Shown piece by piece: positions 24,138-33,589 of a DNA stretch of 64,000 nt (position 1 is its first letter; the number at the start of each line of letters is the position of its first letter). Origin of the DNA: Arenibacter hampyeongensis (GTDB lineage Bacteria; Bacteroidota; Bacteroidia; Flavobacteriales; Flavobacteriaceae); contig NZ_PIOB01000006.1 of NCBI RefSeq assembly GCF_002909255.1, forward strand, positions 1 to 64,000, given 5' to 3'. The translations under genes and the position numbers were made by a program. The notes under the pieces were generated by a model. It was not told the origin of the DNA and did not search any database. It saw only the letters and a list, made by a program, of their open reading frames with translations.

Positions 24138-25946
24138 ATGATTTTCTTTTTAGCACTCGGTTTTGGTATCCTATCCTATTTGATCTTTATAATATTTCGA
24201 ATTGGGCTGCAAAAAAGGATTGCCTTGGTGTTAAGCAAAATTTCTCTGGAAGAAGTTCAATTTAGAGCTGAAAAAAAATATGGAGAAAGACCCTTATTTA
24301 CTTGCGATAAACCAGCTAAATGGGAAATACCAATCCATAGGGAAAAATATCCCGATCCCTTGGCCTGGAGTGCCAGTCGCTTGAAGGCCACAGCAGGTCT
24401 AATAGGAGCAATGCTACAGACAAAGTTGGAATTGAATTATGGTGAGAGGGTTGCTGTTTATAAGGAAAACCACTTGGATATCCATATTTTAATTATGGGC
24501 ATTATGAGGGCAGGAGGTATTGCATGTCCCGTTCACGGTAAATTTGCATCGAACCTTATTGGCCCCTATCTTTCCAATATTGGGGCAACAGTACTTATTA
24601 CAGATCTGCCTAATTTTTTCAGATTTTATAAAGAAGGCCATTTTGGAAAAGTAACGACTGTCCTATTGGTAAATGAAAAATCTGATATGGATGAAAAGTC
24701 ATTGGCAATCTACGCCGAGATTTTGGAAAAATTGCCAATGCTTAATATCTGGTTTTTTAAAGACGCTATAGCAGGTGTGATTACTGAAGCGGAGTTGATA
24801 AGAAGAGGTAAAAATGACCCCGTTTATCTTGTCCATACTTCTGGGACTACGGGAATACCAAAATCTGTCATACTCAGAAACGGACCACAATCATTTGCTA
24901 TAAAGGGTTGGCTTTGTTATGTACACCTTTCCAGAAGAAGGGATAAGGGGTACATGGCCGTACCTAACAATCATCAAGCGGTAATTTTGACCTTTAACGC
25001 CAGCTTGCTTTTAGGGCTCCCCTGTCATTGGAGTAGTTATCATGATGCTGAAAGTTTTGATGCCACCACAACAATTGCAAAGCTCGAAAAGGGTGGGTTT
25101 ACCGGTTTTTTCGGATTCCCCAATACCTACACCCAGCTCAAGGAGTTAAACCTTGCCAATTACGATTTATCCAAGATGCGCGTTTGGGCTTCTACTGCGG
25201 ATGCAAGCCACGAAGTCATTATATCCCGTTTTCTACACCAAGGATCTGTTTTTAAAAATTTGGGTATTCCCATAAAAGGGGCTGTATTCTTGGATGCCCA
25301 GGGATCAAGTGAGGTTGGTACACCTTCTGTACTGAGGTACTATACCAAGTTTACCAGGAAGTACAATAGGCGTATTGGTAGACCTGGTTCCACTCCCTTG
25401 GGACCCTCCATTCGTATTGCCAATATAAAGGGAGAACTGGTGGAAAAAGAAGAAGTTGGAAGACTTGAGGTAAAAGGAAAAACGGTTTTTAATGCCTATT
25501 GGAATGATCACGACCTAACAATTAAAAGCTTTCATGATAAGTGGTTTTTTACAGGGGACGTGGCCAGAATTGGTAAGGATGGCCATATTGTGCAGTTAGA
25601 CAGGGAGGTGGATGTAATACACACCAAGAATTTTCCTGTCTATAGCTTATTAATTGAAGAAATCCTGCACAAGCATGAAGCTGTATTTGATATTTGTGTG
25701 TATGGTTTTTCACAAAAAGACGGAAGTCAATTACCTGCCGCAGTAGTTGCTTTACGGACTGGTTACGGGTATACCGAAGAAGTGCTGTTGGAAGCCTTGA
25801 ACAGCCTTCTTTCGTTAGATCAAAAACTAATTTCCCTTGAAATACTTCCCTGGCTTCAATTTCCCTTTGGAGTAACTGGAAAAACACTAAAAAGAACTTT
25901 GAGGGAAAGAAGTAAGGAGAGGGTTAAACAACTGATAAATGCCTAA
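24138..25946 (+). CDS. AMP-forming acyl-CoA synthetase-like protein
   Basis: A 602-residue adenylate-forming enzyme with an N-terminal membrane segment (about 1-22). VYLVHTSGTTGIPKS near 230-245 is the ATP-binding loop, FLDAQGSSEVGTPS the A5 motif, KWFFTGDVARIGKDGHIVQL the A7/A8 region and GVTGKTLKRTLRE the A10 motif with the catalytic Lys. The membrane-anchored layout is like FATP/very-long-chain acyl-CoA synthetases, so fatty-acid or related carboxylate activation at the inner membrane is likely. One of two plus-strand genes in the 22-49 kb minus-strand run. No downstream partner is present. Confidence 0.9.
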   Translation: MIFFLALGFGILSYLIFIIFRIGLQKRIALVLSKISLEEVQFRAEKKYGERPLFTCDKPAKWEIPIHREKYPDPLAWSASRLKATAGLIGAMLQTKLELNYGERVAVYKENHLDIHILIMGIMRAGGIACPVHGKFASNLIGPYLSNIGATVLITDLPNFFRFYKEGHFGKVTTVLLVNEKSDMDEKSLAIYAEILEKLPMLNIWFFKDAIAGVITEAELIRRGKNDPVYLVHTSGTTGIPKSVILRNGPQSFAIKGWLCYVHLSRRRDKGYMAVPNNHQAVILTFNASLLLGLPCHWSSYHDAESFDATTTIAKLEKGGFTGFFGFPNTYTQLKELNLANYDLSKMRVWASTADASHEVIISRFLHQGSVFKNLGIPIKGAVFLDAQGSSEVGTPSVLRYYTKFTRKYNRRIGRPGSTPLGPSIRIANIKGELVEKEEVGRLEVKGKTVFNAYWNDHDLTIKSFHDKWFFTGDVARIGKDGHIVQLDREVDVIHTKNFPVYSLLIEEILHKHEAVFDICVYGFSQKDGSQLPAAVVALRTGYGYTEEVLLEALNSLLSLDQKLISLEILPWLQFPFGVTGKTLKRTLRERSKERVKQLINA

Positions 25947-26190
25947 ATATTAATATTTTTTATAATCTTTCCTACATTTCATCCTCAAGGGGTAACTATT
26001 TCTAAATGTAAAAACCAAGCATTTGAGGGCATGGTTCATTCCAAATGGGTGCGTAATAAGAAGGACGGGGTTTAAAGGAATTTATAAGCTTTTTAGATTT
26101 AGAGGGATGAGGCTTTTGAATTGTTAGGCCCGCCCGACCTGGAAGGGAACGCCCAAAGGAATTGGCCAGATATTTCACTTTAGGTACTTG

Positions 26191-26772
26191 TTAGGGTCTG
26201 TCCACTACATAATTCAGTTCTGTTACTCCGCAATTAAATTGGTGGGTGGTCAGTAATTTTAGTTTTGTTTTGTCCATGATACCCTTGAACAGCGGAATGC
26301 CCTGTCCAAGAATAATAGGGTTGACAAATAGCCAGTAGCCGTCTATTAAGTTCTGTTGTATAAGTGAATGTGTTGCCGTTGGGCTCCCAAATAGCAAGAT
26401 GTCCTCACCTCCGCCTTGGCCGGATTGTTTTAATTCCTTTATACTGTCCGACAGCTTGTCGCCAATAATTTGTGTATTGGGCAAATTTGCCCCTATCATT
26501 GTTTTGGATAAAACAACTTTGTGGACTTTGGCATACCACTTGGAATGTTCTATGTCGTGCTTGGTAGCCTTGGGCTTGTCCGCTGCGGTTGGCCAGTAAT
26601 TTTCCATCATCTGATAGGTTACCCGTCCATATAATGCCGTGTCGCCCTTGCTTATGCGCTTCCCTACATGATCAAAAATTTCTTCGTTAATTTTGATCCA
26701 GTCCATTTCCCCTTTAGGTCCTGCTACAAAACCGTCCAGCGATATGTGCATAAAGGATATTATTTTTCTCAT
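26191..26772 (-). CDS. Dihydrofolate-reductase-like (RibD C-terminal) protein
   Basis: A 193-residue protein: RKIISFMHISLDGFVAGPKG, DTALYGRVTYQMMENYWP, KVVLSKTM, GGEDILLFGSPTATHSLIQQ, and LFVNPIILGQGIPLFKG are the standard blocks of the stand-alone RibD_C/DHFR-like reductases. These are presumed NADPH-dependent reductases of unknown substrate. Monocistronic in the minus-strand array, with short AT-rich spacers. The 244-base gap upstream of its stop (25947-26190) contains a CCCGCCCG motif and nothing else I recognise. Confidence 0.92.
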   Translation of the reverse strand: MRKIISFMHISLDGFVAGPKGEMDWIKINEEIFDHVGKRISKGDTALYGRVTYQMMENYWPTAADKPKATKHDIEHSKWYAKVHKVVLSKTMIGANLPNTQIIGDKLSDSIKELKQSGQGGGEDILLFGSPTATHSLIQQNLIDGYWLFVNPIILGQGIPLFKGIMDKTKLKLLTTHQFNCGVTELNYVVDRP

Positions 26773-26865
26773 AAAGGTCTGTTTTTAAGTATCGTCCCTG
26801 GTTTGTTACTGTCTTTTTACAATGAAGATATGGGATTGGCTAATCTACATCTCAACACCGTTTTG

Positions 26866-27729
26866 TTAATCTCCATAGATTTTTCTTGCTCCAAATGCGT
26901 CTATTTTAACTACTCTTGTTTTATTATTTTCGGAAAACTCCATTATCCATTGAGTGCCATCCGGGGCTATCAATCCCCCACAGGGCGACCAACCCGATTC
27001 TGATTCGAATACCGTTGTGATCTTACCATCAGCATCTATCTTCTTAATCTTACTTGCTCCATAGACAGCTACATACACATTTATATCCTTATCTGTCCAG
27101 ATCCCAAATATGTAATGACGGTCTGCTACACCTTCAAAAGGCGGTTTGGTTTCCTTTAGATCATCGGCAATAAGGGTTACGTTTCCAGATGGCGATACTT
27201 TTTTTATTTCCAGCTTATCCACCACATACAGATTTTTATCATTTTTTGAAAAGTGCGTCCAGCGAATATCTTTAAAATGATGTTTTGTGAATTTTGAATT
27301 CTGACCATTACTGGTCTCCCTCATCAGAATTTGATAATCCCCCGACTTTTTTTCCCAATAGGAATTACCTTCCATATCCCTGACCAATGTATCGTTGTCG
27401 AGAAACCCTTCAACATCAGGAATTGATTTTTCTAGTACACCATCCTTGCTCAAACACCAAACATAATTGCCCCACTTGTCAGTGGCTTCCCCTTCATACC
27501 ATTCGTGCTCTCCGTAAAGATCACCGTTAACATCAAGATAAAGCTCATGCGTATGGACATTTCTTACTGCTATGGACCGCTCACCGTCCGGGGATATTTT
27601 CCAAACATGGGTCAGGTCAGTGTAGAATACATTGCCGTTACCGTCCATTACAATACCAACTCCCGGGTGGGCTTCCGCTATGGAGGGACACAAGAAATAA
27701 CAGAAAAGAATAATTATAAACCTATTCAT
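26866..27729 (-). CDS. Secreted NHL/SMP-30-like beta-propeller protein
   Basis: A 287-residue protein with a signal peptide (about 1-20, ending IAEAH). Repeated propeller strands are visible: GNVFYTDLTHVWKISPDGE, GDLYGEHEWYEG, KNLYVVDKLEIKKVSPSGN, INVYVAVYGASKIKKIDADG and LIAPDGTQWIMEFSENNKTR. This is the pattern of NHL or SMP-30/gluconolactonase-like propellers with about six blades. No catalytic assignment is possible. It lies between the DHFR-like gene and an NTF2-like gene, each with its own spacer. Confidence 0.82.
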   Translation of the reverse strand: MNRFIIILFCYFLCPSIAEAHPGVGIVMDGNGNVFYTDLTHVWKISPDGERSIAVRNVHTHELYLDVNGDLYGEHEWYEGEATDKWGNYVWCLSKDGVLEKSIPDVEGFLDNDTLVRDMEGNSYWEKKSGDYQILMRETSNGQNSKFTKHHFKDIRWTHFSKNDKNLYVVDKLEIKKVSPSGNVTLIADDLKETKPPFEGVADRHYIFGIWTDKDINVYVAVYGASKIKKIDADGKITTVFESESGWSPCGGLIAPDGTQWIMEFSENNKTRVVKIDAFGARKIYGD

Positions 27730-27773
27730 TTTAGTTCATTTTAAGATGTATTGATCTTTTATTCTCAAAATTA

Positions 27774-27898
27774 CCGCTAACTTTTATATATATGAGCTGT
27801 GGCGTGTCTTGGCACCAACCTTTCCAACTGGGGAATAACCAAGCCAAAGCTTATACTGTGCAACGGCGGACTTTTTATGTTTAAGTTTTCGGTTATGG
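27774..27898 (-). other. attC-like imperfect palindrome overlapping a stop codon
   Basis: Plus-strand ends are CCGCTAAC (27774-27781) and CGGTTATGG (27890-27898), inverted relative to each other. The second end overlaps the TAA of the NTF2-like gene (27893-27895), as is common for attC sites of integron cassettes. Inner arms include ATGAGCTGTGGCGTG and TTATACTGTGCAACGGCGG. On the coding strand the right end reads AAAAGTTAGCGG about 45 bases before the propeller gene. Confidence 0.5.
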
Positions 27899-28249
27899 TT
27901 GTTTGTTGAACATTAAATACGAAGTCAGCTTGTTTATCTTACCGTTTGTGAAATGAAATACATCACAAAAGACGGCATCTAGTTCACTTCCGTTTTTCAT
28001 TTTTGCCTTTACTGTTCCTTCAGCAACTACGATATTCCCTTCTTCTATAAGTCGGGTTACACTTATGTCAGGATGTCCGTCGGCATTTGGGTTTTCAATT
28101 TCTTTGTCAAATGCAGCTATGCCCTTATGAAGATAAAAACCGGGCATTTCCCATACTACGTTGTCAGTTAGGCACGACAATATTTTTTTGTGGTTGGTCG
28201 CACGAAATCCGTCCATATATTTCTCTACAATTTCCTTTTGTTCGCTCAT
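27893..28249 (-). CDS. SnoaL/NTF2-like fold protein
   Basis: A 118-residue protein: EIVEKYMDGFRATNHKKILS, CLTDNVVWEMPGFYLHKGIA, IEEGNIVVAEGTVKAKMKNG and AVFCDVFHFTNGKINKLTSY follow the SnoaL-like pattern, with Trp-Glu-Met in the pocket strand. Possible roles are as for the family: isomerase, hydrolase or ligand binder. It is a single-gene unit flanked on both sides by attC-like spacers, the layout of a gene cassette. Confidence 0.9.
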   Translation of the reverse strand: MSEQKEIVEKYMDGFRATNHKKILSCLTDNVVWEMPGFYLHKGIAAFDKEIENPNADGHPDISVTRLIEEGNIVVAEGTVKAKMKNGSELDAVFCDVFHFTNGKINKLTSYLMFNKQP

Positions 28250-28353
28250 ATCTTCTTTTATTGTTATTGCAAGAGGCCAAGACCAAAACTGTAAATGCAG
28301 TATAAGTTATTTTAATGGTTCCATTTTATATGATTTAGGCATCTATTTTAATG

Positions 28354-28446
28354 TCGCTTGATGCTTGCCACCACATAAATTTATTTGTTGTAACAACCTT
28401 TGTGGTACCACCCAACCCGCTTTTGCTTATACAAAATGTTATGCGG
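28354..28446 (-). other. attC-like imperfect palindrome between BASS and NTF2 genes
   Basis: On the coding strand it starts GCATAACATTTTGTATAAGC, has AAAGCGGGTTGGGTGGTACC in the middle and a GGTACC palindromic centre, and ends GGCAAGCATCAAGCGACATT. The RYRYAAC left end lies 26 bases after the BASS-family stop. The internal arms GCTTATAC / GTATAAGC-like and TTGTTG/CAACAA are inverted. The right end is less clear than at other sites. Confidence 0.4.
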
Positions 28447-28471
28447 TCCACTTTCTCCTTTAGATCTGCCA

Positions 28472-29371
28472 TTATTCAATTTTGATATGATTCCATGCCA
28501 TAGCTAGGCCAAATCCTAATGTTAAATGCACTATGCCCCATAATATGGAGACGGCTACTATGCCTCCGAGAGAAGGGAAAAATGTAACACCAAGCCCAAT
28601 GGCGAGAGCAACGTTTTGGAATGCAACCTCAATTGCCACTGCTCTCCGCTCCGCTGCCATAAGTCCAGCCAGCCATCCAATTCCCCAACCTAAGCATACT
28701 GCCACCAAAAATGTGAAAAGAACAGGAAATAGTGCAGTTTGAGCTAAAAGAGCAAGGGATTTAAAGTTGCTCCCAATGATCATTGCAACGATCACGGCAA
28801 ATACGATTCCTGCTATTAAACGGACCGCACTACGTATTCGATCGGCCGTAATGGGTCGCTTTGCGCGTAGGAGCATACCGGCAGTAACGGGGATAATTAA
28901 CATGATCATCAATGTCATAATCACCCTCTTCGGATCCATACTGATATTCTGCAGAATTACATGCGTGGAAGGGTTCAAAGATGCCCAAAAAGCGAACAAC
29001 AGCGGTGTAAGAACGACACTGAAAAGTGTGGAAATTGTAGTCATACTTATAGAAGTTGCCACATCCCCTTTTGCAACCCCGGTGAGATAGTTGGATAGCG
29101 CTCCACCCGGGCAACAAGTGACTAACAATAGTCCGAGCGCGATACTGGGTGAATGGGTTAGATACAGACCGGTCAGGAAGGCAATCGCAGGCAGGATCCC
29201 AAATTGAGCAACAATTCCGATTGTGGGGGCCTTTGGCTTTTTGAGGACTCTTCGAAGCTTTTCCCAGGTCAAATCCAGGGATACTGCAAAAACCAGGAAG
29301 CCGACCATGATGCCTACAATTAAACCGATTCCCGGATCGAAATTAAAAGGGATCTGATTGATGTCTTCCAT
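28472..29371 (-). CDS. Bile acid:sodium symporter (BASS) family transporter
   Basis: A 299-residue membrane protein with about nine hydrophobic segments. IGLIVGIMVGFLVFAVSLDL, APTIGIVAQFGILPAIAFLT and especially LLLVTCCPGGALSNYLTGVA with KGDVATSISMTTISTLFSVV are BASS signatures (the CPGG..SN motif lines the sodium sites). Substrates in bacteria range from pantoate and keto acids to sulfate esters or taurine-like anions and cannot be told here. It begins 12 bases after the methyltransferase gene, so the pair forms an operon. Confidence 0.93.
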   Translation of the reverse strand: MEDINQIPFNFDPGIGLIVGIMVGFLVFAVSLDLTWEKLRRVLKKPKAPTIGIVAQFGILPAIAFLTGLYLTHSPSIALGLLLVTCCPGGALSNYLTGVAKGDVATSISMTTISTLFSVVLTPLLFAFWASLNPSTHVILQNISMDPKRVIMTLMIMLIIPVTAGMLLRAKRPITADRIRSAVRLIAGIVFAVIVAMIIGSNFKSLALLAQTALFPVLFTFLVAVCLGWGIGWLAGLMAAERRAVAIEVAFQNVALAIGLGVTFFPSLGGIVAVSILWGIVHLTLGFGLAMAWNHIKIE

Positions 29372-29383
29372 CGGTCGTGCTTT

Positions 29384-30022
29384 TTAGCTGATAATAGTCG
29401 GTTTCATTCCAAGCATACAATGAGCACCAAATTTAACCTGATTATTATCTTCAGTTCTACAATTAACAAAACCGGCGTCGCGGAAGGCCTTTTCGAGATC
29501 TGATAGCTTATGGAGATAAAAGCCTTCCGTTGCAACAGGTTTAAATCTTATAAAATTTTCCCTGACAGGAAAAGTTACTGCTACAGCTCCGTAGGGTTTT
29601 AGAACACGAAACATTTCTCTGAATACAGCGCCCGGATCTTCAATTACGTATGCCGTGGCAACTGTACATGCCTTGTCGAATACACCGTCTTCAAAGGGCA
29701 GCGCGTTGCCTGCGGCCTTATGTAGTTTCACCCTTCCCTCGGAGATTGATTTGGCATTTTTCTTAGATGCCATTTCGATTGCGGTATCTGAAATTTCGAC
29801 TCCTGTAACGGACCCACTGACTGCTCGTTGTAAGAGCAATTTAATGTTGGCACCGTTTCCGAAACCTATTTCGATGATATCATCATCTGTCTGAATATCC
29901 ATGAGGTCCACCGTCCAGCGTGCATGTGCAATAGTCTTTCTAGTCATCCAAGCAAACAAAATCTTGCCGAATATCCCTCTCGGGTACTGCATCTGTTTTC
30001 CGATTGCCTTCAGTAAATTCAT
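29384..30022 (-). CDS. Class I SAM-dependent methyltransferase
   Basis: A 212-residue Rossmann methyltransferase: DDIIEIGFGNGANIKLLLQR (motif I, EIGFGNG), VTGVEISDTAIEMASKKN (motif II acidic residue), NALPFEDGVFDKACTVATAY (motif IV) and REMFRVLKPYGAVAVTFPVR (motif VI). This is the Methyltransf_11/25 (UbiE-like) layout; substrate unknown. First gene of a two-gene operon with a BASS-family transporter, so a link between methylating a small acid and moving it is possible. That link is inference. Confidence 0.92.
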   Translation of the reverse strand: MNLLKAIGKQMQYPRGIFGKILFAWMTRKTIAHARWTVDLMDIQTDDDIIEIGFGNGANIKLLLQRAVSGSVTGVEISDTAIEMASKKNAKSISEGRVKLHKAAGNALPFEDGVFDKACTVATAYVIEDPGAVFREMFRVLKPYGAVAVTFPVRENFIRFKPVATEGFYLHKLSDLEKAFRDAGFVNCRTEDNNQVKFGAHCMLGMKPTIIS

Positions 30023-30235
30023 TATTCCAAGAGTTTATATTCAACAAAATTAAAAACTCGACTCCTTCCCTTGATGTTCTTTTCGAAGTAGCAACGTAAC
30101 TTTCGGATATACTAACAAGTTACCAAATTTTTGTCAAACTATAAACCCACCAGGGTTTGTTTTCCACCAGGCGTAACGGTTTTTTTTGACCACGCGGATG
30201 CCCGCCCAAATAAAATGTAGGGCGAGTTCATAACA

Positions 30236-31129
30236 CTAGAATGATTTGATGGGCACGATATTCTTCTTTTCTTTTCTAGCATTTAGTAACCCTCCAATAA
30301 TAACACAAGACATTCCAATAAGGTAAGCAGTATAAAACGGTTCATTAAAAAAGAGGATTAAAAATATGGACGACAAAACAGGTGTTAAGAAAACAAATGG
30401 CGCTATAAATGAAGCTTCTGCCATTTTGAGTGCTTTGATCCAAAATATATATGAAAGTCCATTCACTAAAAATCCATTGATTATAATTGGAAGTATGGTA
30501 TCTATTTCAGGTATTTTAAACGAAGAAAATAGGTTCATGGATATGAATGAAATAATGCTGGAAGTCAAAAAATATATAGTCAATAGACTAATATCGTCCA
30601 TTTCAATTTTTTTGCTTAAAACAGAAAATAAGGCAAAAACAAACGCCCCAAAGAATACTAGTAGATCTATTGTTAAATTTTCAAATTTCAGTTGTTGAAA
30701 ATCTCCTTTCGTCAGCACTATAAACACGCCTAAAAACCCTAAAAGTATAGAAACCGCTTTAGGGAACGTAAGTTTTTCTTTTAAAATAATGAGAGATAAA
30801 AGAGCAACTAAAATAGGCCAAGAATATTGAACAATAAGGACTTCCATTCCTGGTGCATTTGCGTACCCCAAATAGAGTAGTACATAATATAAATAGGTCC
30901 CCAAAAATCCCAAAAATATGGACATGAGCCATTTATTCATGGAAATCTTGTATAAATGGCCAATCCTTTTTTTATAAATCCCTATGCCTAAAAAAAATAA
31001 TAATGATGACAGACTGGACCAAAATAGAAATTGATGGTTATCCAACCCATTTTGTCCTATTTTGGAAACTACTGGAATTAATGCCCACAACAACACACAG
31101 ATTAATATGTAAAAGATCGATTTGTTCAT
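30236..31129 (-). CDS. DMT-superfamily EamA transporter
   Basis: A 297-residue protein with ten membrane helices in two EamA repeats: FYILICVLLWALIPVVSKIG starts the first and LLVFFGAFVFALFSVLSKKI the second. Typical export of amino acids or metabolites. The adjacent AraC regulator on the same strand (84 bases upstream) may control it. The 213-base gap between it and the methyltransferase (30023-30235) is AT-rich with no feature I can name. Confidence 0.92.
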   Translation of the reverse strand: MNKSIFYILICVLLWALIPVVSKIGQNGLDNHQFLFWSSLSSLLFFLGIGIYKKRIGHLYKISMNKWLMSIFLGFLGTYLYYVLLYLGYANAPGMEVLIVQYSWPILVALLSLIILKEKLTFPKAVSILLGFLGVFIVLTKGDFQQLKFENLTIDLLVFFGAFVFALFSVLSKKIEMDDISLLTIYFLTSSIISFISMNLFSSFKIPEIDTILPIIINGFLVNGLSYIFWIKALKMAEASFIAPFVFLTPVLSSIFLILFFNEPFYTAYLIGMSCVIIGGLLNARKEKKNIVPIKSF

Positions 31130-31213
31130 ACTAGAAAATTTAATATTTGTAATTTTTACAAATTTCAGTTTTCAGTATGGGAATAAATAAGACTATTCAG
31201 GAAGATTATGGTA

Positions 31214-32083
31214 TTATGTGGTATTCAAGTCCAACTCGGCCGACTTTCTATATTCCAGAGGTGTTTTTTTAAACTGCTTCTTGAAAGCTTTTATAAAATA
31301 TGAACTATCGGAATAACCAAGCTCTGCTACAATTTGTTTAACACTTAGGTCGCTATAGCGTAGTATTCTAGCAGCTTCATTTAGTATGTAGGTTTCCAGA
31401 AATTTAGCTGGTGTTAGACCGGTACTATTTCGAAGGACAAGATTAAGTTTTTTTTGCGAAATTGACAATTGGGAAGTATAAAAATTCAATTGTTTTTCTT
31501 CTGTGAAATGCATTCTAACAAGTTGTACAAATTGCTCCAGTATTTTGGCATTACTAGCATGGGATAGGACACTATCTTTTTCCTTCAAGCTTTTAAATAC
31601 ATTTATTTTAGTTAGAATAATGTGTAGATAATTCTTTACAATACTAGCAGAAGTAGTTTGACTAGCCTCGGAATAGTGGCTTAACAAGTTGAATTCATTA
31701 TTTAAGAGTTTGATTTCATCAGCTGGAACTTTGATATATGATTGATCAACGTTATGAAAAAGAAGTGTGGATTTGTTTTGAAACCTGTCCAATAAACTGT
31801 CGCAAAAACTTACAACATAGCCTTGTACGTCATTGTGGTAGGTTATTTTGTGTAAATAAAAAGGAGCCAAAAGAAAAATGGTCCCATCGGAATAATCGTA
31901 ATTTTCTCCTTCTATAATATGATTTCCTGAGCCCTTCTCGATCCAAACTATTTGATAAAAAATATGACGATGAAGTGTAGTACTGAAATTATTTGAAGTA
32001 TTGTATTTTCCATCAATAATTTTGTTAATTACAATTTTTTCATCATACTTTTTAAGTAATTTTTCAAATTCACTTTTAATCAC
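31214..32083 (-). CDS. AraC-family transcriptional regulator
   Basis: A 289-residue protein with an N-terminal cupin-type sensing domain (TLHRHIFYQIVWIEKGSGNH, GTIFLLAPFYLHKITYH) and two C-terminal helix-turn-helix units: EKQLNFYTSQLSISQKKLNL then RYSDLSVKQIVAELGYSDSS with the AraC closing motif YFIKAFKKQFKKTPLEYRKS. It lies just upstream of the EamA transporter on the same strand, its most likely target. Unlike most neighbours it has no attC-like spacer that I could recognise. Confidence 0.93.
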   Translation of the reverse strand: MIKSEFEKLLKKYDEKIVINKIIDGKYNTSNNFSTTLHRHIFYQIVWIEKGSGNHIIEGENYDYSDGTIFLLAPFYLHKITYHNDVQGYVVSFCDSLLDRFQNKSTLLFHNVDQSYIKVPADEIKLLNNEFNLLSHYSEASQTTSASIVKNYLHIILTKINVFKSLKEKDSVLSHASNAKILEQFVQLVRMHFTEEKQLNFYTSQLSISQKKLNLVLRNSTGLTPAKFLETYILNEAARILRYSDLSVKQIVAELGYSDSSYFIKAFKKQFKKTPLEYRKSAELDLNTT

Positions 32084-32208
32084 TTGTTGGGATTTTTAAT
32101 CTGAATATCGGTTAAATTTACTATAATTTTAATTCATAAGATTTACATCTTTAGCTTAAGAAATTCATTGAGCTGATTTGTGTTGGGGTTTGTGCACTAA
32201 GCTCGAGA

Positions 32209-32616
32209 TTATTTGTTTTCTTCAAACCACTTTACAATAGAGGGCATATTTCTTTCAAAGCCACCCGGAATAAAAAAGTTAAGAACTCCAGATTTTTCAT
32301 TTGTCCGGTTAACAAAGTCATGAATGGTTTTTGCCGGTATTCTTAAAAATGCTCCTTTTGCCAAATCAATCCAGCTATCACCAACAAGTATAGATGTAGT
32401 TCCTTCGATACCGTAAAAAACCTCGTCATTCTCTTCGTGTTGGTGTGCACCGGGTCCGTCTGAGTTTGGCTCAAGCCACCATTCCGAAATACTGTATTTA
32501 TTGGCAGTTTCATTTTCATCTGCTTTAAATATTGCTGTCATTGTGCCGCAATTGTAAGTTCTCCCTTCTCCTGATTTGAGAATTATTGTGTCGGTTTCAT
32601 TGCCCTTATGCTTCAT
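32209..32616 (-). CDS. Small cupin-domain protein
   Basis: A 135-residue cytoplasmic cupin. SISEWWLEPNSDGPGAHQHE and ENDEVFYGIEGTTSILVGDS contain the cupin-1 motif (H-x-H then E), and AFLRIPAKTIHDFVNRTNEK the cupin-2 motif (P...H...N). The three histidines and Glu of a metal site are present. Substrate unknown. Single-gene unit; upstream on the coding strand lies a CGCAGATTCGCCAAACCATTAACG-like spacer end near 32672 (TAATGGTTTGGCG on the plus strand). Confidence 0.9.
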   Translation of the reverse strand: MKHKGNETDTIILKSGEGRTYNCGTMTAIFKADENETANKYSISEWWLEPNSDGPGAHQHEENDEVFYGIEGTTSILVGDSWIDLAKGAFLRIPAKTIHDFVNRTNEKSGVLNFFIPGGFERNMPSIVKWFEENK

Positions 32617-32752
32617 ATTTTCTTGTGATAATTACTTTTGCTTTGGTGTTGTCCTCCAATGATCGTTAATGGTTTGGCGAATCTGCGTCTATTTGTTGTT
32701 TAACTTTTGTGGTGTGTGGTTATTTCATTTATCTTTTGGCCAAAAAATGAAA

Positions 32753-33397
32753 TCATTGTTTTTTCAATTTGGCAACTTCAATTGAAATAAATTGGGGCAA
32801 ATAACTAGGTGTGCAATTTTTGCCAACCATTTCATCTTTATAGAGCCCAGTTTTTACTCCAATGGCAATACATCTCGATCGATACTCTTCCTGCCACTTT
32901 CCTATTTGCCCAGCCGTGTAATTCATGGCCCATTGGACTTCTGGTTCTTCTTTTAATAGATTTTTTTCTATCGAAGCCAACAGGTCTTCTGAATTTGAAT
33001 GTTTGGTATTTCCCATCCACCTCAAGCGAGCCTGATAATACCAGAATAATCTTCTTTGCATTTTGGAAGAACTATGTTCCCAAGATTCCATTAAGGCAAT
33101 TGTTTTTTTATCCTTTGAAAGCTGATTGGCCATCAACCAGTCTGCTAATTGGTTTCTTTCTTCAAAATTATGACATTGGATATCCATACCCAGCTTGTAA
33201 ACAACTTCTGGTGTAAGGAGCTTTTTATCCATTATTAGAATAGCCAATTGACGAGGTAAGTATTCCCCAGTAGACCAGAGATCCAAGGCCAAATGGTGAT
33301 CTTTCTTAATTTTTTCTGCAATTTTCCTTAGATCACCAAGCTTGGTACTGGGATTGAGTTGGGAATAAATGCCGTCTACTTTTGGTGAAAGTTTCAT
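32753..33397 (-). CDS. DNA-alkylation-repair (AlkD-like) HEAT protein
   Basis: A 214-residue all-helical protein. LALDLWSTGEYLPRQLAILI, NQLADWLMANQLSKDKKTIA and ALMESWEHSSSKMQRRLFWY match the DNA_alkylation repair family, in which AlkD excises alkylated purines with a HEAT-like superhelix. The AlkD active-site Trp/Asp/Arg set cannot be confirmed by eye, and this subgroup is shorter and more divergent than AlkC/AlkD, so true glycosylase activity is uncertain. Single-gene unit in the array. Confidence 0.82.
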   Translation of the reverse strand: MKLSPKVDGIYSQLNPSTKLGDLRKIAEKIKKDHHLALDLWSTGEYLPRQLAILIMDKKLLTPEVVYKLGMDIQCHNFEERNQLADWLMANQLSKDKKTIALMESWEHSSSKMQRRLFWYYQARLRWMGNTKHSNSEDLLASIEKNLLKEEPEVQWAMNYTAGQIGKWQEEYRSRCIAIGVKTGLYKDEMVGKNCTPSYLPQFISIEVAKLKKQ

Positions 33398-33420
33398 GAT
33401 AATCTTTCTTATTGTTCCAT

Positions 33421-33492
33421 AATAAACAATATACGAATATGGCCAATGGTTACCATAATCCTATTTTAAAAAACGATAAGCCAATTGACGTT
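33421..33492 (-). repeat. AT-rich spacer repeat upstream of the AlkD-like gene
   Basis: On the coding strand: CGTCAATTGGCTTATCGTTT, TTTAAAATAGGATTATGG, GGCCATATTCGTATATTGTT. The TCAATTGGC, TTTTTAAAATA and ATATTCG blocks correspond in order to those at 35046-35113, though less closely. It sits 24 bases before the start codon. Confidence 0.4.
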
Positions 33493-33589
33493 TGCTTTCC
33501 GCTGGGCACAAACTAGGCATCAACAATTTCCTAATGGTACTATAGCCGTCATTGCGTTTAGATCATATTGTAAAAACGTTTTTAATAGA